In this document: positions 45,126 to 54,472 of the stretch, one piece after another
Layout: every line of letters begins with the position of its first letter
Numbering within the stretch: the stretch's first letter is position 1
Source of the DNA: Pseudomonas serboccidentalis
Lineage (GTDB): Bacteria; Pseudomonadota; Gammaproteobacteria; Pseudomonadales; Pseudomonadaceae
Reading direction: 5' to 3'
Length of the DNA stretch: 64,000 nt
NCBI RefSeq assembly: GCF_028830055.1
Contig: NZ_CP101655.1
Span: 1,326,132 to 1,390,131 of the forward strand
Made by a program: the position numbers and the translations under genes
The notes under the pieces: generated by a model
The model's database searches: none
What the model was told of the DNA's origin: nothing
What the model saw: the letters and a program-made list of their open reading frames with translations, nothing else

Positions 45126-46022
45126 TTACTGTTTGCCCAACGCAAAGTTGGGCAACGCCCCCAGCGGCTGGTTGAACTGATACGGAATCGATACCAGCCC
45201 CTGCCCGGTATTGCGCTGCACCACAAAGTGCAGGTGCGGGCCGCTGCTGTTGCCGGTGTTGCCGGACAGCGCCAGCGGGCTGCCGACCGTCACCCGCTGT
45301 CCCTCGCGTACGCTCACCGAACCTTGCTTGAGGTGCAGGTACACGCCCATCGTGCCGTCATTGTGCAGCACCCGGACGAAATTGCCGGAGGCATCGGTGC
45401 CGCGCCCGCTCTGTGAATTCTCGACTTTCACCACCACCCCGGCCCGCGCCGCGATGATCTGGGTGCCGACCGGCATGGCGATGTCCATCGCATACTTGTT
45501 CTTCGGCCCATAGTGGCTGTACTGACCGTTGGCGCCCTGACTGAGGCGAAACGGCCCGCCCCGCCACGGCAACGGATAGCGATAGCTCTGTGCGGCACCG
45601 GCAGGGTCGCCCAGCGAATACTGGAACTGCGGCGTATACACCAGCGGCTTGCCGCCGGTGATCGCCGTCAGCAGCGCCAGACGCGTGTTGCTGCGCGCCG
45701 GCAACACCCGGCGGATAGTCTGGGCCGGCGCGCCACGCACGTTGCTCATCCCGGTAAATGCCAGCGCCACCTCGACCGGCGCGTACAGATCGTTGCGCAC
45801 GAACACCACGTCGCTGCCCTTCTGCTTCTTGATATCGAGATACACCTGGCGCTCCAGGTGCTCGACCATGCGGTCCTGAAACACGAACACCTGCGAGCCT
45901 CTGCTCGGCCGGTCGCTGTACGAGACCACGCCGTTGGCATCGGTGGATTTGTAGATCGTCATGGCCACAGCCGAGGTGGAGGCCACGAAGAGACCACAGA
46001 AAAACAGCAGGCGCGCGAGCAT
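45126..46022 (-). CDS. M23-family peptidase with N-terminal DUF4124 domain
   Basis: Encodes 298 residues. A signal peptide (to about 20) precedes a DUF4124 segment (IYKSTDANGVVSYSDRPS). The C-terminal M23 domain has the zinc motifs H-x3-D (HYGPKNKYAMDIA region) and HLHF (SGPHLHFVV). It probably cuts peptide crosslinks of peptidoglycan in the periplasm. I use the ATG at 46022; the TTG at 46028 adds only two residues. It is convergent with the CorC-type gene. Confidence 0.9.
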   Translation of the reverse strand: MLARLLFFCGLFVASTSAVAMTIYKSTDANGVVSYSDRPSRGSQVFVFQDRMVEHLERQVYLDIKKQKGSDVVFVRNDLYAPVEVALAFTGMSNVRGAPAQTIRRVLPARSNTRLALLTAITGGKPLVYTPQFQYSLGDPAGAAQSYRYPLPWRGGPFRLSQGANGQYSHYGPKNKYAMDIAMPVGTQIIAARAGVVVKVENSQSGRGTDASGNFVRVLHNDGTMGVYLHLKQGSVSVREGQRVTVGSPLALSGNTGNSSGPHLHFVVQRNTGQGLVSIPYQFNQPLGALPNFALGKQ

Positions 46023-46120
46023 GGGCAAAAGTCTGTCGAAGTGAGGCCTGGGAATGAGCCTAGCAGGTGAGACAGACCAGGCTAGTCGACAGATGTTTCA
46101 AAATGGGCAGCACACAAAGC

Positions 46121-46195
46121 AAAAGATCGCAGCCTGCGGCAGCTCCTACATTGGAATGCGATCCCTGTAGGAGCTGCCGCAGGCTGCGATCTTTT
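46121..46195. repeat. REP-type palindrome, class with GGCTGCGATCTTTT
   Basis: Perfect 30-base arms (46121-46150 and 46166-46195) around a 15-base spacer. The outer ends are AAAAGATCGCAG/CTGCGATCTTTT, so the T-run may also terminate. It lies between the response regulator and the M23 peptidase. The same class recurs at 53179 and 57515. Confidence 0.92.
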
Positions 46196-46207
46196 TCGAT
46201 GCGCCGC

Positions 46208-47164
46208 TTACGCGCCCGGAACGAAGTGCTTCTGCGCTGTGCCGCGGGCGATCAGGCGGGAGATGTAGTCGAGCTTCTGCGCGTCCTGGTCGACGAAACG
46301 GAAGGTCAGTTGCAACCAGTCGCTGTCCGGCTTCGGCTCGTGGGCGACGACGGCATGCAGGTAGCCGTTGAGGCGGGCGATTTCGGCGTTGTCGCCCTGC
46401 TCCAGATCGAGCACGGCGCTGTCGAGGATCTGCGGCAGGGTGTCGGTGCGTTTCACCACCAGCAACGCTTCCTTGATGCTCAGGGCCTTGATCACGCATT
46501 GCTGGGTGCCGCTCGGCAGGCGCAACTGGCCTTGACCACGACCACCGGCCGGCGCTTTCGAGGCTGCCGGGGCCTGGACTGGCGGGCTGTTGAGCAAACC
46601 ACGGGACGGCGCAGCAGCAGGCGCCGGCGCCGCAGCGGCTGGTTTGGCGAACGGATTGACCGCCGCGGCGGCCGGAGCGCCACCCACCACGGCAGGCTTG
46701 CCACCGGTCAACGCGCTCAGGGAGTCGTTGCCGAAGGCCGAATTCATCTTGGTTGGCGCGCTGTTCATCAGGGTGTCGAGCTTGCCGACTTTGTTCAGCG
46801 CCTGCTTGACCTTGGTCAGCAGTTGCTCGTTGGTGAACGGCTTGCTGACATAGCCGGAAACGCCGGCCTGGATCGCCTGGACGACGTTTTCCTTGTCGCC
46901 ACGGCTGGTGACCATGATGAACGGCATGGTCTTGAGATTGTCCTGCTCGCGGCACCAGGTCAGCAGTTCAAGGCCGGACATTTCCGGCATCTCCCAGTCG
47001 CACAGCACCAGGTCGAACGCTTCCTTGGCCAGCATGGCCTGGGCCTTTTTGCCGTTGACGGCGTCCTCGGTGCGGATCCCCGGGAAGTAGTTACGCAGGC
47101 ATTTTTTCACCAGGTCGCGAATGAACGAAGCGTCGTCCACGACCAACACACTGATCTTGCTCAT
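46208..47164 (-). CDS. CheY-like response regulator with a PilZ-like C-terminal domain
   Basis: Encodes 318 residues. A receiver domain (1-120) has Asp10-Asp11, phospho-acceptor Asp56 (LCDWEMPEMSG), and the T/K switch (VTSRGDKEN, SKPFTNEQ). A Pro/Ala-rich linker (about 145-210) leads to a beta-rich C-domain (about 215-315) that resembles PilZ but lacks a clear RxxxR, so cyclic-di-GMP binding is doubtful. No DNA-binding domain is present. The gene is conserved beside phoU in Pseudomonas; partners are unknown. Confidence 0.82.
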   Translation of the reverse strand: MSKISVLVVDDASFIRDLVKKCLRNYFPGIRTEDAVNGKKAQAMLAKEAFDLVLCDWEMPEMSGLELLTWCREQDNLKTMPFIMVTSRGDKENVVQAIQAGVSGYVSKPFTNEQLLTKVKQALNKVGKLDTLMNSAPTKMNSAFGNDSLSALTGGKPAVVGGAPAAAAVNPFAKPAAAAPAPAAAPSRGLLNSPPVQAPAASKAPAGGRGQGQLRLPSGTQQCVIKALSIKEALLVVKRTDTLPQILDSAVLDLEQGDNAEIARLNGYLHAVVAHEPKPDSDWLQLTFRFVDQDAQKLDYISRLIARGTAQKHFVPGA

Positions 47165-47301
47165 CCAACACCCCTATAAAAATCCCGGCAAGCATACCGC
47201 TTTTACTGATGGCACATTGCCAACAATCTTCAGTCACGCCGGGACTTTTCGTTCGCGGGTGCTGCTTTTTAATTCGATTTCCTGATTCAAGCGTCCAAAA
47301 C

Positions 47302-47331
47302 AAAAACGCCCGGCCAAAGGGCCGGGCGCTT
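47302..47331 (-). terminator. terminator of the pst-phoU operon
   Basis: A 9-base perfect stem CGCCCGGCC/GGCCGGGCG with loop of four, followed by five T on the minus strand, 14 bases below the phoU stop. Confidence 0.9.
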
Positions 47332-47344
47332 TTCTCAGGCAATC

Positions 47345-48106
47345 TTACTTATCGTCAGCATCGCCCGGAACATTAGCGGTTTCGCCGCTTGTACCTTGAA
47401 CTTCTTCTTTCATGCGCTTGAGGCCCAGGTGACGCACGTCGGTGCCGCGCACCAGGTAGATCACCAGTTCCGAGATGTTGCGCGCGTGGTCGCCGATCCG
47501 CTCCAGCGAACGCAGGACCCAGATGATGCTCAGAACCCGCGAGATAGAGCGCGGGTCTTCCATCATGTAGGTCGCCAGCTCACGCAGGGCGGTCTTGTAT
47601 TCGCGGTCGATGACTTTGTCGTATTGCGCCACCGACAGCGCCAGATCGGCGTCGAAGCGAGCAAACGCGTCCAGCGCATCACGGACCATGTTGCGCACCT
47701 GATCGCCGATGTGACGCACTTCGACGTAACCGCGCGGCGCCTCACCTTCTTCGCACAGCTGAATGGCGCGACGGGCGATCTTGGTCGCTTCGTCACCGAT
47801 GCGCTCCAGGTCGATCACCGACTTGGAGATGCTGATGATCAGCCGCAGGTCGGACGCCGCCGGCTGACGACGGGCGAGAATGCGCAGGCATTCTTCGTCG
47901 ATGTTGCGTTCCATCTGGTTGATCTGGTCGTCGATCTCGCGCACCTGCTGGGCAAGGCCCGAGTCGGCCTCGATCAGCGCGGTGACCGCGTCGTTGACCT
48001 GCTTCTCGACCAGCCCGCCCATGGCCAGGAGGTGGCTGCGCACTTCCTCGAGCTCGGCATTGAACTGCGCGGAGATATGGTGGGTAAGGCCTTCTTTACT
48101 AATCAT
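47345..48106 (-). CDS. phoU: phosphate signalling protein PhoU
   Basis: Encodes 253 residues made of two similar three-helix bundles. The metal-binding E-x3-D-type motifs are in DLERIGDEATKIA (first half) and SLERIGDHARNI (second half). It links the PstSCAB transporter to PhoR and holds the regulon off when phosphate is plentiful. It is last in the pst operon, 72 bases below pstB. Confidence 0.97.
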   Translation of the reverse strand: MISKEGLTHHISAQFNAELEEVRSHLLAMGGLVEKQVNDAVTALIEADSGLAQQVREIDDQINQMERNIDEECLRILARRQPAASDLRLIISISKSVIDLERIGDEATKIARRAIQLCEEGEAPRGYVEVRHIGDQVRNMVRDALDAFARFDADLALSVAQYDKVIDREYKTALRELATYMMEDPRSISRVLSIIWVLRSLERIGDHARNISELVIYLVRGTDVRHLGLKRMKEEVQGTSGETANVPGDADDK

Positions 48107-48178
48107 GGTGGCGTCCTTGGAGCGTCCGGTAAGGTGCGGCGGGCCGCAGCGTCAAATTCTGTGAGCAACCGCCATCTG

Positions 48179-49012
48179 TTAGCCGTAACGACCGGTGATG
48201 TAGTCTTCGGTCTGCTTCTTCGCCGGATTGGTGAACAGGGTGTCGGTGTCGCCGAATTCCACCAGTTTGCCCATGTACATGAACGCCGTGTAGTCGGAAA
48301 CCCGCGCGGCCTGCTGCATGTTGTGGGTCACGATGACGATGGTGAACTTGGACTTCAGCTCGTAGATCAGCTCTTCGACTTTCAGGGTCGAGATCGGGTC
48401 AAGGGCCGAGCACGGTTCGTCGAGCAGCAACACTTCCGGCTCAACCGCGATGGTGCGGGCGATCACCAGACGCTGCTGCTGACCACCGGACAGACCGAGT
48501 GCCGAGTCATGCAGACGATCCTTCACTTCGTCCCACAACGCCGCGCCTTTCAACGCCCACTCGACGGCTTCGTCGAGGATGCGCTTCTTGTTGATGCCCT
48601 GGATGCGCAGACCGTAAACCACGTTTTCATAGATGGTCTTGGGGAACGGGTTCGGCTTCTGGAACACCATGCCGACGCGACGACGCAGCTCGGCAACGTC
48701 TTCGCCCTTGCGATAGATGTTGTTGCCGTAGAGGTTGATCGCGCCCTCGACACGGCAGCCGTCAACCAGGTCGTTCATGCGGTTGAAGGTACGCAGCAGC
48801 GTGGACTTGCCACAGCCGGACGGGCCGATGAAGGCGGTCACGCGCTGTTTCGGGATGTTCATGCTGACGTCGAACAGCGCCTGCTTCTCACCGTAGAACA
48901 GACTCAGGCCCGGGACTTCGATGGCGACGGTTTCCTGCTCAAGGCTCAGGCTCTGTTTATCGCGACCCAGGGCTGACATGTTGATGCCGTGGGTATGTGT
49001 TTCGTGCTGCAT
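48179..49012 (-). CDS. pstB: phosphate ABC transporter ATPase PstB
   Basis: Encodes 277 residues. Walker [10 protein letters not shown] (63-71), signature LSGGQQQR, Walker B LLLDEP and the H-loop THNM are intact. An N-terminal extension of about 30 residues is rich in His and Gln. The ATG at 49012 has GGAGTGAG before it; the longer frame from 49069 would start inside an intergenic repeat. It powers the PstC-PstA channel. Confidence 0.97.
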   Translation of the reverse strand: MQHETHTHGINMSALGRDKQSLSLEQETVAIEVPGLSLFYGEKQALFDVSMNIPKQRVTAFIGPSGCGKSTLLRTFNRMNDLVDGCRVEGAINLYGNNIYRKGEDVAELRRRVGMVFQKPNPFPKTIYENVVYGLRIQGINKKRILDEAVEWALKGAALWDEVKDRLHDSALGLSGGQQQRLVIARTIAVEPEVLLLDEPCSALDPISTLKVEELIYELKSKFTIVIVTHNMQQAARVSDYTAFMYMGKLVEFGDTDTLFTNPAKKQTEDYITGRYG

Positions 49013-49105
49013 GGTTCTCACTCCGTTCGTAGCTGCGAGCTTCTGGCTGCAAGCTGCAAGTTTGAGCAAAAGCGGCGTGTAGCTTGCCGCTTGTGGCTAA
49101 TGGCT

Positions 49106-50776
49106 TTAGCTGTCCAGCGCTTTGTATTTTTCGCGCAGGTGGTTACGAATCCACACTGCCGACAGGTTCAACGTGGCGATCACCAGCACCAGCAGCAGCG
49201 CCGTGGCGTACACCAGCGGACGGGCCGCCTCGACGTTCGGGCTCTGGAAGCCGACGTCATAAATATGGAAGCCCAGGTGCATGATCTTCTGGTCCAGGTG
49301 CAGGTACGGGTAGTTGCCGTCCAGCGGCAGCGACGGTGCCAGTTTCACCACACCCACCAGCATCAGCGGTGCTACTTCACCGGCGGCGCGGGCCACGGCG
49401 AGGATCATGCCGGTCATCATCGCCGGGCTGGCCATCGGCAGGACGATTTTCCACAGCGTCTCGGCCTTGGTTGCGCCCAGTGCCAGCGAGCCTTCGCGGA
49501 CAGTACGCGGGATACGCGCCAGCCCCTCCTCGGTCGCCACGATCACCACCGGTACCGCTAGCAGCGCGAGGGTCAACGACGCCCAGAGCAGGCCCGGTGT
49601 ACCGAAGGTCGGGGCCGGCAGCGCTTCAGGGAAGAACAGACGGTCGACCGAGCCACCCAGCACGTAAACGAAGAAGCCCAGACCGAACACCCCGTAAACA
49701 ATGGCCGGAACGCCGGCGAGGTTGTTCACCGCGATGCGAATGATTCGGGTCAGGGCGTTCTGCTTGGCGTATTCACGCAGGTACACCGCCGCCAGCACGC
49801 CGAACGGGGTCACGATCATCGCCATGATCAGGGTCATCATCACGGTGCCGAAGATCGCCGGGAAGATCCCGCCTTCGGTGTTCGCTTCACGCGGGTCGTC
49901 GGACAGGAACTCCCAGACCTTGCTGAAGTAGAAACCGATCTTGGTCATCGTGCCCATGGCATTCGGCTGGTAAGCGTGAACCACTTTGCCCAGGCTGATT
50001 TCGATTTCTTTGCCGTTGGCATCGCGAGCCGTCAGGGCGTCGCGGTTGAACTGCGCATGCAGATCGCTCAGACGTGCTTCGACGTCCTGATAACGCGCGT
50101 TCAGCTCGGCACGCTCGGAGTCCATATCCGCTTGCGCGGTGGCGTCGAGCTTGCCATCCAGTTCCAGTTTGCGGCCGTGCAGACGGATGCGTTCCAGACC
50201 GGAGTTGATCGCACCGATGTCGGTCTTCTCCAGGGACTTGAGCTGCGCGGCGAGCTTGTTCACGCGGTCGATCCGCGCTTGCAGCTCTGGCCACGCAGCC
50301 TCGCCCTCGGCGATGACCTTGCCGTCCTGTTTGACGTTGACCAGGTAGCCGTAGAAGTTGCCCCACTCGCGACGCTCGATCGCCATCAACTCTGGCGGCC
50401 TGGTCTGGTTGGTCAGCCACTCGCCGACGATCCAGGTGAAGTCGTTGCCATTCAAGTCACGGTTGCCGACCTTGATCAGCTCGCGGGTCATGAATTCCGG
50501 GCCCTGATCGGGCACCGGCAGGCCAGCGCTTTTCAGGCGGGCGCGGGGCACTTCTTCTTTCTGCACCACTTCGCCGATGACCAGGTGATTGGCCTGGCCC
50601 GGTACGTCGTAGTTGGCGTGGATCAGATCCGCCGGCCAGAAGTGACCCAGGCCGCGCACGGCGATCACCGCCAGCAGGCCAATGGTCATGATGACCGCGA
50701 TGGACACCGCGCCACCGCTGATCCAGACGCCCGGGGCGCCGCTCTTGAACCATCCATTCAGGGAGTTCTGTTTCAC
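49106..50776 (-). CDS. pstA: phosphate ABC transporter permease PstA (long form)
   Basis: Encodes 556 residues, nearly twice the E. coli length. One membrane helix (about 20-42) is followed by a charged, partly coiled-coil insertion (about 60-300, with repeated Lys/Glu/Leu stretches such as DRVNKLAAQLKSLEK). A normal permease half with five or six helices follows (about 310-545, with the inner-membrane loop EGLARIPRTVREGSLALGA). Long PstA/PstC forms are usual in Pseudomonas. The start is GTG with AGG upstream. It lies 15 bases below pstC. Confidence 0.95.
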   Translation of the reverse strand: MKQNSLNGWFKSGAPGVWISGGAVSIAVIMTIGLLAVIAVRGLGHFWPADLIHANYDVPGQANHLVIGEVVQKEEVPRARLKSAGLPVPDQGPEFMTRELIKVGNRDLNGNDFTWIVGEWLTNQTRPPELMAIERREWGNFYGYLVNVKQDGKVIAEGEAAWPELQARIDRVNKLAAQLKSLEKTDIGAINSGLERIRLHGRKLELDGKLDATAQADMDSERAELNARYQDVEARLSDLHAQFNRDALTARDANGKEIEISLGKVVHAYQPNAMGTMTKIGFYFSKVWEFLSDDPREANTEGGIFPAIFGTVMMTLIMAMIVTPFGVLAAVYLREYAKQNALTRIIRIAVNNLAGVPAIVYGVFGLGFFVYVLGGSVDRLFFPEALPAPTFGTPGLLWASLTLALLAVPVVIVATEEGLARIPRTVREGSLALGATKAETLWKIVLPMASPAMMTGMILAVARAAGEVAPLMLVGVVKLAPSLPLDGNYPYLHLDQKIMHLGFHIYDVGFQSPNVEAARPLVYATALLLVLVIATLNLSAVWIRNHLREKYKALDS

Positions 50777-50791
50777 AGACTTCTACCTTTC

Positions 50792-53077
50792 TTAAAGCGA
50801 CGAGTATTTCTTGCGCAGACGCTGACGAATCAGTTCTGCCAGGGTGTTCATGACGAAGGTGAACAACAGCAGCACCAGCGCCGAGAGGAACAGCACGCGG
50901 TAGTGGCTGCCGCCGACTTCCGACTCTGGCATTTCCACCGCGACGTTGGCGGCCAGGGTGCGCAGGCCTTCGAACAGGTTCATTTCCATGACCGGGGTGT
51001 TACCCGTGGCCATCAGCACGATCATGGTTTCCCCGACCGCACGGCCCATGCCGATCATCAGCGCCGAGAAGATGCCCGGGCTGGCGGTAAGGATCACCAC
51101 GCGGGTCATGGTCTGCCACGGCGTGGCACCGAGGGCCAGGGAGCCGAGGGTCAGGCCACGCGGCACGCTGAACACGGCGTCTTCGGCGATCGAGTAGATG
51201 TTCGGGATCACCGCAAAGCCCATGGCCAGACCGACCACCAGAGCGTTGCGCTGGTCGTAGGTGATGCCCAGGTCGTGGGAGATCCACATGCGCATGTCAC
51301 CACCGAAGAACCAGTTCTCCATGAACGGGCTCATGTACAGCGACAGCCAGCCCACAAACAGGATCACCGGAATCAGCAGCGCACTTTCCCAACCGTCCGG
51401 AACTTTCAGGCGGATCGACTCAGGCAGGCGGCTGAAGGTGAAACCGGCGACCAGAATGCCGATCGGCAGCAGCATCAGCAGGCTGAAGATGCCCGGCAGA
51501 TGCCCTTCCACATACGGCGCGAGGAACAGACCGGCGAAGAAGCCGAGAATCACCGTTGGCATCGCCTCCATCAGCTCGATCACCGGTTTGACCTTGCGGC
51601 GCATGCCCGGGGCCATGAAGTAGGCGGTGTAGATCGCGGCGGCAACGGCCAGCGGTGCCGCCAGCAGCATCGCGTAGAACGCGGCTTTCAGGGTGCCGAA
51701 GGTCAGTGGCGAGAGGCTCAGCTTCGGTTCGAAATCGGTGTTGGCTGCGGTCGATTGCCAGACGTATTTAGGCTCGTCGTAGTTCTCGTACCAGACCTTG
51801 CTCCACAGCGCACTCCACGACACTTCCGGGTGCGGGTTGTCGAGCAGCAGCGGTTGCAGCTTGCCGCCAGCTTCGACGATCACCCGGTTGGCGCGCGGCG
51901 ACAGACCGAACAGGCCCTGCCCTTCGGCGACCGGCTCGACCAGCAACGTGCGGTGCGCGGTACTGTGGAACACGCCGAGCTTGCCGGACGCATCGAGGGC
52001 AACGAAGCCTTTACGACGCTCTTCGGCAGTGATTTCAACGATCGGCGTGGTGCCCATCTGGAAGGTGCGGATTTGCTTCAGGCGCAGCTCGCCATCGGTG
52101 TCGCGGGCCATGAACCACTGGGCCAGACCACCCTTGGAATCACCGATGATCAGCGAGATGCCGCCCACCAGTTGGGTGCTCGCGGTGACTTCGGCATCGG
52201 CATTTTCCAGCAGCTTGTAGCGACCGTTGAGACTCTTGTCGCGCAAGCTGAACACATCGGCCTGGGCACGCCCGTTGACCACGTACAGCCATTGCTGGCG
52301 CGGGTCGACGAAGATGTTTTTCACCGGCTCGGTCATCTGCGGCAGATCGATACGCTTCTGCTCGTTGGTGACTTCGCCGGTCATCATGTTTTCTTCGCTG
52401 GTCAGCGCCAACACGTTGAGTTGCGAACCGGTCGAGCCCACCAGCATCAGGGTCGAATCGGTGGCGTTGAGGCTCACGTGCTCCAGCGCCCCGCCGCTCT
52501 CGTTCACCGCGATCGGCGTGTTGCCGTACGGGTATTCGATGGCCGGGGTGATGGTTTTCTTGCCTTCCGGGTAGCTGACTTTATAGGTGTGACGGAACAC
52601 CAGCGCCTGGCCGTTGGACAGACCCACGGCCACCAGCGGATGACCTGGCTGGTCTTCACCGATGGAGGTGACGGTAGTGCCTGCCGGAAGCGGCAGATCG
52701 ACGCGCTTCAATTCAGCGCCATTGTCGATGTCGAAGAACAGTGCCTGGCCCTTGTCGGAAACGCGCATCGCCACCTGATTCTGCTCTTCGAGCGAAATCA
52801 TCAGCGGCTTGCCGGCGTCCTGCATCCAGGCCGGGGTAATGGCATCTTTCGCGGTCAGGCTGGCACCCTGGAACAATGGCGCAACGACGTAGGCGAGAAA
52901 GAAGAAGATCAGGGTGATGGCTGCCAGCACCGCCAGCCCGCCAACGAGGACGTACCAACGGGTGAAGCGATCCTTGAGCGCACGAATGCGGCGCTTGCGT
53001 TGCAGCTCAGGCGTATTGAAATCAATGCGCTTGGGAGGGGAAGTCGTAGTCATTGGGGAATTGGCCAGATCATTCAT
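50792..53077 (-). CDS. pstC: phosphate ABC transporter permease PstC (long form)
   Basis: Encodes 761 residues, more than double the E. coli length. A basic N-terminus and one membrane helix (about 43-65) precede a large beta-rich periplasmic domain (about 75-420) with repeated Trp/Gly/Asp strands suggestive of a propeller. The permease half follows (about 440-755, with the family motif EAMPTVILGFFAGLFLAP). The start at 53077 has GGGTGAG before it and a perfect Pho box 23 bases upstream. Confidence 0.94.
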   Translation of the reverse strand: MNDLANSPMTTTSPPKRIDFNTPELQRKRRIRALKDRFTRWYVLVGGLAVLAAITLIFFFLAYVVAPLFQGASLTAKDAITPAWMQDAGKPLMISLEEQNQVAMRVSDKGQALFFDIDNGAELKRVDLPLPAGTTVTSIGEDQPGHPLVAVGLSNGQALVFRHTYKVSYPEGKKTITPAIEYPYGNTPIAVNESGGALEHVSLNATDSTLMLVGSTGSQLNVLALTSEENMMTGEVTNEQKRIDLPQMTEPVKNIFVDPRQQWLYVVNGRAQADVFSLRDKSLNGRYKLLENADAEVTASTQLVGGISLIIGDSKGGLAQWFMARDTDGELRLKQIRTFQMGTTPIVEITAEERRKGFVALDASGKLGVFHSTAHRTLLVEPVAEGQGLFGLSPRANRVIVEAGGKLQPLLLDNPHPEVSWSALWSKVWYENYDEPKYVWQSTAANTDFEPKLSLSPLTFGTLKAAFYAMLLAAPLAVAAAIYTAYFMAPGMRRKVKPVIELMEAMPTVILGFFAGLFLAPYVEGHLPGIFSLLMLLPIGILVAGFTFSRLPESIRLKVPDGWESALLIPVILFVGWLSLYMSPFMENWFFGGDMRMWISHDLGITYDQRNALVVGLAMGFAVIPNIYSIAEDAVFSVPRGLTLGSLALGATPWQTMTRVVILTASPGIFSALMIGMGRAVGETMIVLMATGNTPVMEMNLFEGLRTLAANVAVEMPESEVGGSHYRVLFLSALVLLLFTFVMNTLAELIRQRLRKKYSSL

Positions 53078-53099
53078 GCGCTCACCCTAGCGATCCTGT

Positions 53100-53117
53100 A
53101 TGACAGAAAGATGACAG
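53100..53117 (-). promoter_or_regulatory. perfect Pho box upstream of pstC
   Basis: On the minus strand CTGTCAT-CTTT-CTGTCAT, two exact consensus repeats at 11-base period. Only 22 bases separate it from the pstC ATG, so any transcript from this promoter would have almost no leader. Confidence 0.85.
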
Positions 53118-53178
53118 TGCAGTGACGCAGCAAATCCACCGCCAGCGGAACTGGCAGAGGATCGAAAATTTGAGGGGT

Positions 53179-53280
53179 TGCAGGAGCTGTCGAGGGGACC
53201 TCGGCTGCGATCTTTTGATCTTGCCGCTCACAAGGCCAGATCAAAAGATCGCAGCCTCGTTTCACTCGACAGCTCCTACA
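53179..53280. repeat. REP-type palindrome between pstS and pstC
   Basis: Inverted repeat with outer arms GCAGGAGCTGTCGAG / CTCGACAGCTCCTACA and inner arms GGCTGCGATCTTTTGATCT / AGATCAAAAGATCGCAGCC. It has the same GGCTGCGATCTTTT core as the repeats at 46121 and 57515. Transcripts from pstS must cross it to reach pstC. Confidence 0.88.
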
Positions 53281-53307
53281 GAGTCCGGCGGGGTTCTCCC
53301 CGGACTC
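53281..53307 (-). terminator. hairpin directly after pstS
   Basis: Arms GAGTCCGG/CCGGACTC with extra internal pairing, starting seven bases below the pstS stop. It has no T-tract on the minus strand. With the adjoining REP element it may protect the pstS mRNA 3' end and lower read-through into pstC. Confidence 0.55.
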
Positions 53308-53313
53308 AGTTTG

Positions 53314-54315
53314 TTACTTTTTTGCGACTTCAGCGCCGCCTTCCTGCAGACCCAGGTCAGCCAGTGCTTTTGCAGCAACCTTGGCTGGCAGAGGGATGTA
53401 GCCGTCTTTCACTACAACTTCCTGACCCTGTTTGGACAGAACCAGTTTCACGAACTCGGCTTCCAGCGGGGCCAGAGGCTTGTTCGGGGCCTTGTTGACG
53501 TAGACGTACAGGAAACGGGACAGCGGGTACTTGCCGTTCAGGGCGTTTTCTTCCGAGTCTTCGATGAACTCGGTGCTGCCTTTTTTGGCCAGCGCTACGG
53601 TTTTCACGCTAGCGGTCTTGTAACCGATGCCCGAGTAACCGATGCCGTTCAGCGAGGAGCTGATCGACTGCACGACCGAAGCCGAACCTGGTTGTTCGTT
53701 GACGTTTGGCTTGTAGTCGCCTTTGCACAGGGCTTCTTCCTTGAAGTAGCCATAGGTGCCGGATACCGAGTTACGACCGAACAGTTGCACCGGCTTGTTG
53801 GCCAGGTCGCCGGTCACGCCCAGGTCGCCCCAGGTTTTCACGTCGGCTTTGGCGCCGCACAGACGAGTGGACGAGAAGATCGCGTCAACCTGTTCCATGG
53901 TCAGGTGCTGGATCGGGTTGTCCTTGTGTACGAATACCGCCAGGGCGTCCACGGCAACCGGGATAGCGGTTGGCTTGTAGCCGTACTTCTGCTCGAAGGC
54001 CGCCAGTTCGGTGTCCTTCATCTTGCGGCTCATCGGGCCCAGGTTGGAGGTGCCTTCAGTCAGCGCAGGTGGCGCAGTGGCGGAGCCAGCGGCCTGAATC
54101 TGGATATTTACGTTCGGGTATTCTTTTTTGTAGTTCTCAGCCCACAGGGTCATGAGGTTGGCCAGAGTGTCGGAACCAACGCTGGACAAGTTGCCCGACA
54201 CACCAGTGGTCTTGGTGTAGCTCGGGATAGCAGGGTCAACAGCGGCGAACGCGTTGGCGGTCGCAACGCCAGCAGCGACAAACGTCATTGCCGCCATCAA
54301 ACGCTTCAGTTTCAT
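53314..54315 (-). CDS. pstS: phosphate-binding periplasmic protein PstS
   Basis: Encodes 333 residues. A signal peptide (cut after AFA near 24) is followed by the PstS fold: [16 protein letters not shown] near the N-terminus, [23 protein letters not shown] and [17 protein letters not shown]. It captures inorganic phosphate for PstCAB. AGGAG lies before the ATG and a three-repeat Pho box lies 68 bases upstream, fitting strong induction in phosphate starvation. Confidence 0.97.
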   Translation of the reverse strand: MKLKRLMAAMTFVAAGVATANAFAAVDPAIPSYTKTTGVSGNLSSVGSDTLANLMTLWAENYKKEYPNVNIQIQAAGSATAPPALTEGTSNLGPMSRKMKDTELAAFEQKYGYKPTAIPVAVDALAVFVHKDNPIQHLTMEQVDAIFSSTRLCGAKADVKTWGDLGVTGDLANKPVQLFGRNSVSGTYGYFKEEALCKGDYKPNVNEQPGSASVVQSISSSLNGIGYSGIGYKTASVKTVALAKKGSTEFIEDSEENALNGKYPLSRFLYVYVNKAPNKPLAPLEAEFVKLVLSKQGQEVVVKDGYIPLPAKVAAKALADLGLQEGGAEVAKK

Positions 54316-54382
54316 GCCTTACTCCTAGCAGATAGGGTGTGTTAAGTCGGGGCCAAGTATCAGCAGGCCGTGTGAACACTCT

Positions 54383-54411
54383 ATGGCTGAAATATGACAA
54401 TTGGATGAAAG
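54383..54411 (-). promoter_or_regulatory. Pho box upstream of pstS
   Basis: Three repeats on the minus strand at 11-base period: CTTTCAT, TTGTCAT and CAGCCAT, with AT-rich spacers CCAA and ATTT. Confidence 0.8.
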
Positions 54412-54422
54412 GCCAGCATGTC

Positions 54423-54461
54423 GCTTGATCGTTCCCACGCTCTGCCTGGGAACGATCAAGC
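54423..54461. repeat. short palindromic repeat GATCGTTCCCA/TGGGAACGATC
   Basis: Perfect 15-base arms around a 9-base loop (CGCTCTGCC). The core GTTCCCACGCTCTGC is another common P. fluorescens-group interspersed repeat. It lies between pstS and the transporter gene and could terminate the latter. Confidence 0.8.
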
Positions 54462-54472
54462 GGGACGGAAAA

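Noticed and set aside
49976..53125. Plus-strand frame of about 1050 codons opposite pstA and pstC
   Set aside because: Spans two real genes and the gap between them; His/Gln-rich shadow without any motif.
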